Positions 22,362 to 34,189 of a DNA stretch of 64,000 nt are shown here, piece after piece. The stretch's first letter is position 1; each line of letters opens with the position of its first letter. The position numbers and the translations under genes were made by a program. The notes below the pieces were generated by a model that ran no database searches, was not told the origin of the DNA, and worked only from the letters and a program-made list of their open reading frames with translations. The DNA comes from Thinopyrum elongatum (lineage: Eukaryota; Streptophyta; Magnoliopsida; Poales; Poaceae). The DNA is taken from assembly GCA_011799875.1 (NCBI GenBank), contig CM022303.1, positions 195,517,630 to 195,581,629 of the forward strand, in the 5' to 3' direction.

Positions 22362-23579
22362 ATGGATATGGAACACGAAACACCAAAAAAATTAGTCGTA
22401 CTTGCTACTCATGGAGATGGGAAACCTCCTAAAACCCTCGATGATCATTATGTGAAAAATATTATGCACTACTTTGATAATCCCAAGAAAACCCCATTCA
22501 ACTTGATAATGGGAGTAACATTGGATCAACCTGAATACTTTAGGGATTATCGCTTGACACAAAAAGGGAAATTATTATGGGATCAAATTGATATGTTGCA
22601 TTGGTATGCTTGGAATTTATGCCAGAGATATGATTATACTTGTTGCTCTAGGATGAACGCACCGCACCTTCCCTTTACATGCAAATTTAATGACAATGAA
22701 ACCTTAGCTTCTTATGCCAATGGTAGATATGATTACTATGATGTGGAACGAATAGAAGAATTTGTTGCTTTTAAGGGTGCTTATGAAATTGAATCTTTGT
22801 TTTTAAAGTATGAAGCTTTTGATGATGATGTTTATAGACCTGAAAATTTTGCCATCCTTAAATATTGCTATGAAAATTATAAATACAATTCTGATATTGA
22901 TATATTTATTGAGAAAGTCTCCGCTGTCCAAGAAGAGACTAATATTTTGCAGGAGTCTATGGAAGAAGAAATTGATGAAACTGTGAGCTCATTGGATGAA
23001 AAAGATGATGAGGAGAGCGAAGAACAAAAGGAGGAAGAGCATATTAGCTACCCGTTCCCACCTTCTAATGAGAGTAACTCTTCAACTCATACATTATTTA
23101 ATTTCCCTTCATGCTTACCGAAGGATGAATGCTATGATAATTGCTATGATCCCGTTGATTCTTTTGAAGTATCCCTTTTTGATGAACTTGATGCTTGTTA
23201 TGCTTGTGGCCAAGATGCCAATATGAATTATGCTTATGGAGATGAACTTGCTATTATTCCTTATGTTAAGAATGAAATTATTGATATTGCACCCACACAT
23301 GATAGTCCTATTATCTTTTTGAATTCTCCCAACTACACTATATCGGAGAAGTTTGCACTTGTTAAGGATTACATTGATGGGTTGAATTCTACTACTACAC
23401 ATGATGATCTTGATGAATATAATATGCATGTGCTTTCTGCTCCTACTTGCAATTATTATGAGAGAGGAACTATATCTCCGCCTCTATATGTTTCCAACAC
23501 GATAGAATTGCAAGAAATTGCTTATACTATGCATTGGCCTTTACTTGATGTGCATGAATTGTTCTTTTATGACATGTAG
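22362..23579 (+). CDS. Intact 405-residue ORF of element A, function unknown
   Basis: I chose ATG 22362 (MDMEHETPKKLV) rather than the in-frame ATG at 22296, because the intervening residues look like untranslated leader and the element E relative lacks them. The protein is acidic and rich in Tyr, Asp and Asn. It has a charged Glu/Lys segment (about residues 205-230: EEEIDETVSSLDEKDDEESE), possible Cys pairs (CYDNCYD, CYACGQ), and PTCNYYERG near the end, shared with element E. No zinc knuckle, DTG/DSG protease, RT or integrase motif is present. An uninterrupted frame this long in an AT-rich, old, non-autonomous element suggests selection during its mobile life. It may be a diverged gag or packaging protein; this is inference. 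Codon use is AT-rich, like the surrounding internal region. Confidence 0.65.
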   Translation: MDMEHETPKKLVVLATHGDGKPPKTLDDHYVKNIMHYFDNPKKTPFNLIMGVTLDQPEYFRDYRLTQKGKLLWDQIDMLHWYAWNLCQRYDYTCCSRMNAPHLPFTCKFNDNETLASYANGRYDYYDVERIEEFVAFKGAYEIESLFLKYEAFDDDVYRPENFAILKYCYENYKYNSDIDIFIEKVSAVQEETNILQESMEEEIDETVSSLDEKDDEESEEQKEEEHISYPFPPSNESNSSTHTLFNFPSCLPKDECYDNCYDPVDSFEVSLFDELDACYACGQDANMNYAYGDELAIIPYVKNEIIDIAPTHDSPIIFLNSPNYTISEKFALVKDYIDGLNSTTTHDDLDEYNMHVLSAPTCNYYERGTISPPLYVSNTIELQEIAYTMHWPLLDVHELFFYDM

Positions 23580-24729
23580 ATGCATAGGAAGAGAGTTAGA
23601 CTTTGTCATTGCATGATATATGTTGCTTTGTGCTCACTACTAAATGCCAAATCATTGTTAATTAAAATTGGCTTTGATATACCTTGGGATCCGGGTGGAT
23701 CCATTACTTGAGCACTTTATGCCTAGCTTAATGGCTTTAAAGAAAGCGCTGCTAGGGAGACAACCCAGAAGTTTTAGAGAGTCATTTATTTCTGTTGAGT
23801 GCTTTTATAAAGTTTAAAAACAAAAAAATATATAGGGGAACCTTAAAACTTCACAAAAAGAGAAGCGATTGAAAGGTGATGTATTGGAGAAGTGAGGGTC
23901 GACCTTGAACACTTGTGTTCATGCTCATGGAAACAATGTAAATTTTTCATTAAAGTTTCTCACAAAAATAATTATCCCCTTGTACAAATTCATTGTGTTA
24001 TAAAAATAATGTGCCAAGATTTGCCTTTAGGATGATTAGATTGCTTGTTGGTATGTGTGGTGCAAAAACAGAAACTTTGGCTGTAGTGTGTGATTTTACA
24101 TTTTTTAATAGAATGTCAAAAGTTTCTGAATTTTTTTGAACAGTATTGATATACAAATTGTTTATTTTTTCCTAATTTTTCAGAATTTTTAGAGTTACAT
24201 AAGTATGGTTAATGTTCAGATTACTATAGACTGTCCTGTTTAAGACAGATTCTGTTTTTGATGCATTGTTTTGCTTGTTTTGATGAAACTATTGATTTTT
24301 ATCGGTGGTATAAGCCATGGAATAGTTATATTACAGTAGCTACAATGCAAAAACGAAATATGAATATTTTTGCAACAGTACTTAGAGTAGTGATTTGCAT
24401 TATTATACTAATGGATCTCACGAGGTTTCTGTTGAGTTTTATGTGGATGAAGTGATCAAAGATCGAGGAGGTCTCGATGGGAGGAGAAGGAAGAGAGGTA
24501 AGAGCTCAAGCTTGGGGATGGACAAGGCACCCCAAGTAAATATTCAAGGAGACTCAATCATCTAAGCTTGGGGATGCCCTGGAAGGCATCCCATCTTTCT
24601 TCAATAAGTATCGGTATGTTTTCGTCTTCGTTTCGTTCATGTGATATGTGTAAATCTTGGAGCGTCTTTTGTGTTTAGTTTTCATTTTCTTTTATGCACC
24701 ATGATGGTATGAGATAGTCCATGGTTGAT

Positions 24730-24945
24730 TTATAGAATGCTCATTGCACTTCACTTATATCTTTTGAGTGTGGCTTTATAGAATGCTTCATGTGCTTCAC
24801 TTATATCATTTGAAGTTTGGATTGCCTGTTTCTCTTCACATAGAAAACCGTTATTTGTAGAATGCTCTTTTGCTTCACTTATACTTATTAGGGCATGGCC
24901 TTTTGTAGAAAGAATTAAACTCTCTTGCTTCACTTATATCTATTT
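24730..24945 (+). repeat. Degenerate repeats of a TGCTTCACTTATATC motif in element A
   Basis: At least four spaced copies of GCTTCACTTATA(T/C), each preceded by an AGAATGCT-like word, occur in about 215 bp. Element E has the same array at about 16070-16210 on the opposite strand, so it is a conserved part of these Athila elements. Confidence 0.7.
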
Positions 24946-25894
24946 AGAGAGTCAACAGGAATTGGTCAATTGCATGTTTAGTCATAAAATCCTACATAAA
25001 ACTTGTGGATCACTGAATATGATATGTTTGATTCCTTGCAATAGTTTTGCGATATAGAGATGGTAGTATGTGGGAGGTACTAGTAAACGGTTGTGGCTAG
25101 TAAGAATATTGGTGTTAAGGTTTGTGATTCCCGAAGCATGCACGTATAGTCTCTCGTTATGCTATGAAGTTGGAGCATGATTTATTATTGATTGTCTTCC
25201 TTATGAGTGGCGGTCGGGGACGAGCGATGGTCTTTTCCTACCAATCTATCCCCCTAGGGGCATGCGTAGTAGTACTTTGCTTCGAGGGCCAATAAACTTT
25301 TGCAATAAGTATATGAGTTCTTTATGACTAATGTGAGTCCATGGATTATGCGCACTCTTACCGTTCCGCAATTTGCTAGCCTCTACGGTACCGTGCATTG
25401 CCCTTTCTCAGCTCGAGATGTGGTGCAAACTTCGCAAGTGCATCCAAACCCCGTGATATGATACGCTCTATCACACATAAGCCTTATTATATCTTCCTCA
25501 AAATAGCCACCATACCTACCTATTATGGCCTTTCCATAGCCATTCCGAGATATATTGCCATGCAACTTCCACCGCCTCCGTTTTGATGACTTGAGCATTC
25601 ATTGTCATATTGCTTTGCATGATCGTAAGATAGCTAGCATGATATTTCCATGGCTTGTCCATTTTTTGATATCGTTGTTACGCTAGATCATTGCACATCC
25701 TGCTACACTGCCAGAGGCATTCATATAGAGTCATACTTTGTTCTAGGTATCGAGTTGTAATTTTTATTTCTTTTGAGTTAAAAGTAAATAGAAGTGTGAT
25801 GATCATCATTATTCATTATTAGAGCATGTCCCAGTGAGGAAAGGATGATGCAGATTATGATTCCCCCACAAGTCGGGATGAGACTCCGGACAAT

Positions 25895-25952
25895 GAGAGA
25901 AAAAAAAAGAAAAAAAAAGAAGAGAAAAAAGAAAAAGAAAAAAAGAGAGAAG
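25895..25952 (+). repeat. Purine-only (A/G) tract in element A
   Basis: About 58 bases of A and G only, largely (GAAAA)n-like. Such tracts can form triplex or slipped structures. The matching T/C-rich tract in element E is near 1340-1400. Confidence 0.8.
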
Positions 25953-26985
25953 GCGCATTGTTACTATCCTTTACCACACTTGTGCTTCAAAGTAGCACCA
26001 TGTTTTTCATATAGGGAGTCTCATATGTAGTCACTTTCATATACTAGTGGGAATTTTTCATTATAGAACTTGGCTTGTATATTCCGATGATGGGCTTCCT
26101 CAAATGCCCGAGGTCTTCATGAGCAAGCAAGTTGGATGTCGGAGTAAATGACCACGGGTAGCCTCATCAGCTCCCCTTGGTATTTCAAGGCATTGGGGCA
26201 GGCTGCGCCCCTCAAACATCAAAGACAAAGGACCACCTTCTTGGGGCCGACTGGTCCAAGCGGCCGGTTGCCAGGAGGCGGTGGAATCTAGAAGACGGCC
26301 ATGAAGTGGGCCGACTACCAGCAGGCGGCTTCCTGGGAAGCCGGGTCCTAGCAGGCGGCCCCTCGCGCCCTCAAAGTTAGCACCCACATAAACACGACGA
26401 GATGGGGCATGGCTACAGTACAAGCTTGCCACCCCCGAATCCAGGGCAGAACGTGGCCACAGTGCAGCGTACCAAGCGGACATCCCACGCCCGACGCGAC
26501 ACTGTTGCCATGCTGCTCATGACATCACCCATGGCATAGGAAGCCATGCTCCCACGACGGGCGGATAGTACGGCCCGCAGGCGGCGGGTCCTGCCTGTCT
26601 GCGGGCCACCAGAATGCGGCAAACTTCACGCAGGTGGCAACAAGGGAGGGCCGACTCCTAGCAGGCGGCCCTTCTCTCCCTTGGGGTCTATGCGACAATA
26701 ACCAGATGTGACGGGGTGTGGCTACAGTGAGCGCCCGCCAGACGGCGGGACTGTAGCCACGCTCCCCCCGACGAAGCCTTCGTCATTGGGGGCGAGGCTA
26801 CAGTATAAAGCAATCAACATGGCCCTCAGGCGGCGGGCCCTACCTGTCGGCTGAGATCATGGCAGTCGGCGGGACCCACCAGGCGGCGGGCCCCAGCAGT
26901 CGGCGGAGAGGCCGGCAACCAGAGACGCTGACGGCCGGGTCCTACACCCGGCCGGATTACCATTGTACCCCTGGGGGGTAGGCCT

Positions 26986-26993
26986 ATATAAAC
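26986..26993 (+). promoter_or_regulatory. TATA box in the 5' LTR of element B
   Basis: TATATAAA in a GC-rich setting, repeated in the 3' LTR at 59967-59974, is the expected start signal for the element's RNA. Confidence 0.7.
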
Positions 26994-27056
26994 CCCCAGG
27001 TCACTGCATGCAAGGGGTTGGGACCTCGGTGGAGAGGAGAAAGCCTTCTTAGTTCA

Positions 27057-27073
27057 GCACACACACACACACA
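27057..27073 (+). repeat. CA microsatellite in the 5' LTR of element B
   Basis: An uninterrupted CA run. The same site in the 3' LTR (60041-60062) is longer, an example of post-insertion slippage. Confidence 0.9.
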
Positions 27074-27345
27074 TAGAGTGGAGTAGAGCTAGCCTTGCCC
27101 TCCTTCCTCCTCTAGCAGAACAGCTCAAGGAGCAAGCTTGTAGCTACTTGTTGAGGTAGTGATCATGCGGGGACCCCGCAGAGCAGGACTAGGGGTGTTA
27201 TCTCCTAGGAGAGCCCCGAACCTGGGTAAGATTCGCAGGCGTATGCGGTCTCGCTCACTCCCGCTTCTAGAGCCCGACGACGTACTTTTGTCCCCATCCA
27301 CGATAAGCCACCCCCTGGCATATGTCGCACGATATCCCCGACATT

Positions 27346-27363
27346 TGGCACCCACCGTGGGGC
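27346..27363 (+). promoter_or_regulatory. Primer binding site of element B
   Basis: TGGCACCCACCGTGGGGC starts two bases after the 5' LTR, as expected for a tRNA primer site. Tat-type elements of grasses commonly carry this kind of sequence. I do not assign the tRNA. Confidence 0.8.
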
Positions 27364-27471
27364 TAGGTGCACCGTCGTCCGTAAACACGTTTTGGACGGG
27401 AACCCTCTTCCTTCCTGGCGAGCGCAGCCAGCCCGGCACGCCTGACGGCGTTTGTGTTCACACGCTGCGCG

Positions 27472-29253
27472 GCATGGAAGTTGCTTGCGCCGCAAGCAGC
27501 CTCGCTGATCTCATCGGCGGGATCCGCCTCTCCGACGAGCCCGCACTCGTCGCGGGCGCAGCCAGCCCCGAGAGCTGCCTTGTCGACTTCCTCGACAAGC
27601 TTCACATCGCCAATGAGCCGGTCTATGACCTGGAGTCCGTTGGCTCCACCGACCCGTTCGTCGACATGGTCATCGACGCCAACGTCGCGCTTTCTGATGC
27701 CTTCCCAGTAACGTGGTGATCTTCGACGACCCACTCCTTGCTGCAGACAGCAGCGCCAGCACCAGCACCGGCACCGAGGTGCTGGTCATCAGCCACGACG
27801 GAGCCTCCGACCAGGCCGGCCGGGACCCGTTGCAGGCGGTAATGCGGGACCTGTCCGCACCCGTAACACCTGGTGTGAACGGCGAAACGCTGGATGCGTG
27901 CCGTATCGCACTCCTTGACAGCGCCAACAAGTTGGCGGCCATGACATGCCTCACCGAGGCCTACCACCGCGAGATCGACCGTGCCGTCTGTGGCACTCCG
28001 GCTGCTGGCGAACCCAGCCGTGCGGGCACGGTTCGGCAGCGCGGCGCAGCCATCGCCAGCATGTTGGGGGCCGACCGCCCAGTCTACGCCACACCAACGA
28101 AGAACTTACGCGCCGCCCAGGCAGCGGCAGACGAGCTGGACCACCTGGAGGGCGACGAGCGTTGCTGCATGACGGAGCGCGTCCAGCAGCTCATCGACGC
28201 GGCCGCCGCGTAGCAAGAAGCTGGCCGCCGCATGGTGGAACCCGGCTTACAGGATGGGAACCTTCCCCCTCGCTGAGAGCATGGCGCGACCTCCCGGACG
28301 CCGACAGGTGGCGCCCGCGACCGAGGAGACCAAGAATCGGTTGTTAGCCGCAGCCGCACCCGCATCTCCATCGAGCGCGACCAAGACGGCCGCCCATGAG
28401 CAGTGGAACGGCAGGACGGTCGTCCGCCTCCCCCGCGCAGGGAGAGGCGCGCCTCCCCGCCGCCTGTTGAGCATCTGACTCTCGGAGGCCGCCTGGGCCC
28501 TCGTGAAGGACTCAGAGAGCACGACGCCCGCAACCGGACCGACCGCTTGGCTCGATCCCTGACGTTAGAAGAAGAAGATGCGATCGGCCCGCCTTGTTTC
28601 GGCCCCCGCATTCGCGACGAGCCCTTCCCCAAAGGGTTCTCGCTCCCTCGGGACACCCCCAAGTACAACGGCTCTGTGAAGCCGGAAGATTGGCTGGTCG
28701 AGTACTCCACTGCCGTCAACATAGCAAACGGCAACAAGCGTGTCGCCGTGAAGTATGTCCCGCTCATGCTCCAGGGCACGGACCGGACATGGCTGAACAG
28801 CCTCAAGCCCTACAGCGTCAACAACTGGCTAGACTTCACCGAAGTTTTCATCCGCAACTTCACCAGCACCTACAAGCGGCCGCCCAAGCCTCGCCGGCTC
28901 TCCCTGTGCATCCAAGGCCTGATCGAGTCCACCCGCGAGTACTTAATGCGGTGGGCCGAACTACGCAACTCCTGCGAAGGGATGCATGAGGTGCAAGCCA
29001 TAGAGTACTTCACTACCGGGTGCCGAAAGGGCACCCTACTCAAGCATCGACTCCTCTGCGACGAGCCGGCCACCCTCGATGAGCTGCTAATCATAGAGGA
29101 CAAGTACGCCACTGCCGACTCCTCCGTGAAGTCGGAGCTCCTAGTGGACGCGTCAGGAAAGATGCTCCCTCCGGCCCCTCAGACGTCGGCTGGTGATTCC
29201 AGTCGGCGCCAACAGTCAAACGACAACAAGCGCAAGGCCCAGCAGCCGGCTAC
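27472..29253 (+). pseudogene. gag: gag of element B, N-terminal part, broken and interrupted by CACTA element G
   Basis: A start at ATG 27472 (MEVACAASSLADLIGG) fits. The frame shifts near 27715, meets TAG at 28211 and shifts again before the capsid. The capsid-like gag domain is clear at about 28640-29110 (DTPKYNGSVKPEDWLVEYST, LQGTDRTWLNSLKP, FIRNFTSTYKRPP, EYLMRWAELRNSC, AIEYFTTGCRKGTLL). A Lys/Arg-rich tail (DNKRKAQQPA) follows and is cut at 29254 by the CACTA element. Coding resumes after 49219. Gag would form the virus-like particle in the cytoplasm. With these breaks no full-length product is possible. Confidence 0.85.
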
Positions 29254-29277
29254 CACTACAAGAAATATGTCAACTTG
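29254..29277 (+). repeat. Left terminal inverted repeat of element G
   Basis: These 24 bases pair with 49193-49216 at 23 positions. The mismatch is in the CACTA core on the right end (CACTG). The target duplication TAC precedes it at 29251-29253. Confidence 0.92.
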
Positions 29278-29580
29278 TGACCTTCTGTCAGTGACCCTGG
29301 AAGAATTGGTCATAAATCTACGACCATTTGAGACCAGTTGGTCAAAAGCTGTTCGGGGGGGCTCCAAACCCTAAACAATAATGACCATTTTGGTCAGAAA
29401 GGTCGTAATTTCCTTACACGGAATGGTCGTAAAGCAAACAGCACTGGTCCGCTGCCTTATTTCTAGCTGATAACGACCAATATAGATGGTCATAGCCTTG
29501 TAAATTGTGGTGCATTGCTATGACTAGGCGCCACCTCATCAGTTTTGCCTATGTGTCATGTCTATGAGTCAATTTTTGCC
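29278..29580 (+). repeat. Left subterminal repeat region of element G
   Basis: Short motifs related to TGACCA, GGTCGT and ACGACC occur in both orientations every 20-40 bases. The right end has the same words (48925-49192). Such subterminal arrays are the usual transposase-binding region of CACTA elements. Confidence 0.65.
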
Positions 29581-30589
29581 CTAGGTTGTGAAGCAGCCTA
29601 TATTTTCTGTCATTCCCAAAATTCCCAAAAAAATTGGGCATTCTTTACCATCCAAATCATTGCCTCATGACAATATTCAGCTCCATTTGCCTGGTAAATC
29701 TTCCTCGGCAAATTTCCAAAGTTTCTGTTCAGCTAGAACCGTTGTGAAGGAAGTACTAGCTAGGCATATCCTAATGAGCTAAATTTTTACCACATCTTCT
29801 ATATTCCCAAATCATTGCTCTCCACAAAATTTGAGCCCCATCTAACAATCCATGTGAGCTCACCATCCAATCTTTGTTTCTGGTAATATTTTCAGTTTGT
29901 GAAGCAACTATATTTTATGTTAATTTATAATTGCTGAAAATTTATCACGACATGACCCTGCCCATAGAACCTCCCTCCACCAAATTTTATCTCATTTATT
30001 CTAGCCAATTGCCCTTAGCATTTTTCCCAATTTTCTGATCAGTGGAGAGCACTGTGAAGGAAGTACCATTTTTATTTATCCAAATGGTATGAAATTTTAC
30101 AGTGTTTTCATATGCCCAAATTATCATCATCCTCCAAATTTCAGATCAATCCATTCATTCATTTGAGTCAAGCTTCAACATTCATATTTCTGTCCAGTAT
30201 GGTACTTTGCAAAGCAAGTGACACCTAGGCTCCTCCATTTGAGCTGAAAATTTTCCAAGACAGTGTCCTTAGTAGATGATCATCCTCGGCCAAAACTCAG
30301 GCCCATTGGCTATGCGCATTTTCCCCACCACTAATCAAACACTTGGCTGCTAATTCATGTTTGAGCTCAGTTCAGTCTCCCCGTGAGATTCTTCTATTGC
30401 CTTCTTCTTCCTGACACCTACCGGGGGTGTGCCCAACCCACTAGACATGCCTAGGCTGCCCAGAACACATGGCAATGCCACGGTCATGCGGTGACCACGC
30501 GGCGGGCATGCGAGTTTACGCGCTCTAGAGATTGGGGCCCTCGGCCACCGTCCAAACCTCGATGTATCACCACCAAACCATGTATTTAT
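29581..30589. other. AT-rich part of element G, no gene seen
   Basis: The stretch appears to contain roughly 200-bp degenerate units, each with a phrase like GTGAAG(G/C)A followed by AAATTTTACC...CCCAAAT. Their divergence is high and I did not count exact units. Short ORFs look accidental. Confidence 0.4.
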
Positions 30590-32865
30590 GATTAAATAGA
30601 TACTTATGTACCTAGAAATGATTTTTGGAAAAAATAAAGAGCAAACTATAAGGCAGGTGCAGTTCAAATTTGACCCGCTTCCTACTGAATCGGTGAAAAT
30701 TTGTCTTTTTCACGAGAGGTGGATCAAAACTTTTGACACCCAACCATTTGGTCAATTGTGCATTAAATATGTCCTAGTATTTTAGAAAATTGATTTGGTA
30801 CAATTTTGCAACAAATATATGGTAGGTCCTTCACAAAAAAACTTGGGCACTCGACAAATGGAAAATGAAATTTCCGTCCAAAGAAAATGAAAACTTCCTT
30901 AGGCAACATTGTTTGCCATTCCAATATGCACCCTTGTGCACAATATTAGATCATTTAAACAAACTATGCCATGAATGTGGCCATAAGATTGAGCATTTGG
31001 GTTGAAAGCCATGAATCTTCACACATGATAGCTCATTTCTGAGAACACTTTTTTTAAATAATTGCCGTATTACAAGTTTATTATTTTTCTTGGTAACTTG
31101 GTCATGTATAATGACACAATGCAAAGGTTTTCCAATTTTTTGATTTTTTTTTGAATTTTTTATGCCCGTTTCAAAATGCGGTCAAAACGGCGGGCATGAC
31201 TGTTCCTAGCTAGTGGTTGAATCTTGGAATTTTTTTGGTGTTTATCTAATTAAATAGATACTTATGTACCTATAAATGATTTTTGGAAAAAATAAAGAGC
31301 AAACTATAAGGCAGGTGCAGTTCAAATTTGACCCGCTTCCTACTGAATCAGTGGAAATTTGTTTTTTTCACGAGAGGTGTATCAAAACTTTTGACACCCA
31401 ACCATTTGGTCAATTGTGCATTAAATATGTCCTAGTATTTTAGAAAATTGATTTGGTACAATTTTGCAACAAATATATGGTAGGTCCTTCACAAAAAAAC
31501 TCATTTTGGGCACTCGAAAAATGGAAAATGAAATTTCCGTCCAAAGAAAATGAAAACTTCCTTAGGCAACATGGTTTGCCATTTCAATATGCACCCTTGT
31601 GCACAATATGAGGTCATTTGAAGAAACTATGCCATGAATGTGACCATAAAATTGATCATTTGACTTGAAAGTCATGAATCTTCACACATGATAACGTGTT
31701 TCTGAGAACATTTTTTTAAGAATTGCCGTATTACAAGTTTATTATTTTTCCTGGTAACTTGGTCACATATAATGATACAATGCAAAGGTTTTCCAATTTT
31801 GTGATTTTTTTTTTAATTTTTCATGCCCGTTTCAAAATGCGGTCAAAACGGCGGGCATGACCGTTCCTAGCTAGTGGTTGAATCTTAGAAAACTTTTGGT
31901 GTTTCTCTGATTAAATAGATACTTATGTACCTAAAAATGATTTTTGGAAAAAATAAAGATCAAACTATGGGCCAGCTGTAGTTCAAATTTGATTCGCTTC
32001 CAACTGAATCGGCGGAAATTTGTCTTTTTCACCAGAGGTGGATCAAATCTTTTGACACCCAACTATTTCATCAATTGTGCATTAAATATGGCCTAATATT
32101 TTAGAAAATTGATTTGGTCCAATTTTGCAACAAATATATGATAGGTCATTCACAAAAAAACTCATTTTTGGCACTCGAAAAAAGGAAAATGAATTTTTCG
32201 TCCAAAGAAAATGAAAACTTCCTTAGGCAACATTGTTTACCATTCCAAGATGCACCCTTGTGCACAATATGAGATCATTTTAAGAAACTATGCCATGAAT
32301 GTGGCCATAAAATTGATCATTTGGCTTGAAAGCCATGAATCTTCATACATGATAGCTCGTTTCTGAGAACAATTTTTTTAAAGGATTGCCGTATTACAAG
32401 TTTATTATTTTTCCTGCTAACTTGGTCACATATAATGACACAATGCGAAGGTTTTCTAATTTTTTTGATTTTTTTTCAATTTTTCATGCCCGTTTCAAAA
32501 TGCGGTCAAAACGGCGGGCATGACCGTTCCTAGCTAGTGGTTGAATATTGGAAAACTTTTAGTGTTTCTCTGATTAAATAGATACTTATATACCTAAAAA
32601 TGATTTTTGGAGAAAATAAAGATCAAACTATGAGCCAGCTGCAGTTCAAATCTGACCCACTTCCAACTGAATCGGCGAAAATTTGTCTTTTTCACCAGAG
32701 GTGGATCGAATGTTTTGACACCCAACCATTTGGTCAATTGTGCATTAAATATGGCCTAATATTTTAGAAAATTGATTTGGTCCAATTTTGTAACAAATAT
32801 ATGGTAGGTCCTTCACAAAAGAACTCATTTTGGACACTCGAAAAATGAAAAAATGATTTAAAAGA
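30590..32865. repeat. Tandem array of about 660-bp units in element G
   Basis: GATTAAATAGATACTTAT recurs (with one base change) at 30590, 31248, 31909 and 32572. This gives three full units of 658-663 bp and a partial fourth of about 290 bp. Each full unit contains the inverted repeat CATGCCCG...CGGGCATG (for example 31822-31859 and about 32485-32522), able to form a hairpin. There is no coding sequence. Units are similar but not identical, so the array is not recent. Confidence 0.9.
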
Positions 32866-33406
32866 ACTCATTTCTCATAACTCTTTAAAAACATATTTGT
32901 CTTATTTCAATTTGTCATTATTCCTGAAAACTAAAGTCAAATTTGCTGACTCAATGAGAAGTTTTTTCTTTCAATTTTTCAGGTCATAATAAAATAGCTA
33001 ACATGATTTAGCACCTTACTTTTAGTCGATTACGACCAATTTAAATGGGCAAAATATCATACCTGTATACTGCGTTCTGATTGGTCCAGGGGCCTCTCAC
33101 GCGGATCGTGGATAAATCACCGTCGGATGCTCCTGGATCTAGCGGCGCGCACCTCGCCAGTCTCACCCACGTCGCCCAACCCACAACCCGCACTCCTCCT
33201 CTCGCACCCTTCTCTCCCACGCACTGACGCACCCAACCACCGCCCCTCTCTCCTCCTCTCCCTCCCTCTGGTCTGATCTGAATCCACCATCGCCCATCGT
33301 CGCCCACCCCCACCGCCGCCCACCATCGCCCACCGTCGATGACCCTCACCATCGAGTCCACGCCCAGACCCGTGCTCGACACAGCAGGATTCACCCGCGA
33401 ACTCCT

Positions 33407-33490
33407 ATGCTCCAACCCCACCGGCGACAACCTATGATCCAACCCCACCGGCGACCTCCTACTCTCCCCCAACCTCACCGCCGGCTGCCC
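33407..33490 (+). repeat. 27-bp tandem repeat in the leader of the element G unit
   Basis: Three copies of a CCAACCCCACCGGCGAC-type unit lie in a row. The third is more diverged. Confidence 0.75.
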
Positions 33491-34189
33491 CTTACCACTC
33501 CGCCTAGATCGACTCGATCCGCTCATCTCGTGGCCAGATCCAGCAGTAATCCCTCCTTCCCACCTCCCTCCCTCTGGATCGAGCAGGCGCCGCCGCCCCC
33601 ACGCCCACTCCCTCCCTCTGGATTGAGCAGGCGCCCTCCACCGGCGGGGCTTGCGGAGGCCGGCGTTCCCCGTCGAGATCCGTCGCGCGCGTCCTCCAGC
33701 GCCACCCGCGACCGTCTCCCATCGCTAGGGTTTCGGTCGGCGTGGCTCTGGTGACTCAGGTGCGTCCATCTACGCCATCTCCTCCTCACAGCCATTCCTA
33801 ACTTCCTCAATTCGTCGTCTCTGCCTTCCAGATCCAGGATGCCATCCTCGCTCGAGCACCGGGACGCCATGGACGATGGCCGCTTCCTCCCTTGCCTCGG
33901 CGCCATGGAGCAGCTCCGTCCGTCCGCATTCTTCTTCTCAGGATTCCTACCCTCGGCCATGGGCCATGGCGACCGAGTAGCTCCAACCACAGGGCTCAAA
34001 GGTATGAATCCCTTTCTCCTCCCCTCATCTTTTCTTCTTCTGCTCTCTGTCTGACCCCCTTCTTGTCTCTCTTTTGAACCAGGACGTCACCATGGGAGAA
34101 GAAGGCGTGATGTGTTGTGCTGCTGCTTGGGAGGGACGCCATGGACCTCCCTCCTCTACTTCTTCTCTTCCCCTAACTCCATCAAGGTG

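Larger units (their letters stand above)
23580..26131 (+). other. Element A internal region, left of element B
   Basis: Non-coding AT-rich DNA with structured repeats. Polypurine-tract-like AAGCTTGGGGATG words lie near 24512 and 24568. A degenerate array lies at 24730-24945 and a purine tract at 25895-25952. The part around 25190-25600 corresponds to element E at 15431-15800 in inverted orientation. Small ORFs have no family resemblance. Confidence 0.55.
26137..27343 (+). repeat. 5' LTR of element B
   Basis: This 1207-bp LTR runs from TGTCGGAGTAAATGACC to GATATCCCCGACA. It has a TATA box at 26986-26993 (TATATAAA) and a CA repeat at 27057-27073. It is very similar to the 3' LTR. Confidence 0.93.

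Noticed and set aside
30590..32865. CRISPR-like or satellite array
   Set aside because: Units of about 660 bp without short regular repeats and spacers. It is a tandem array internal to a CACTA transposon.
33407..33754. His/Arg/Pro-rich protein in element G
   Set aside because: It is made by a 27-bp tandem repeat in a leader-like region, with no evidence of translation.
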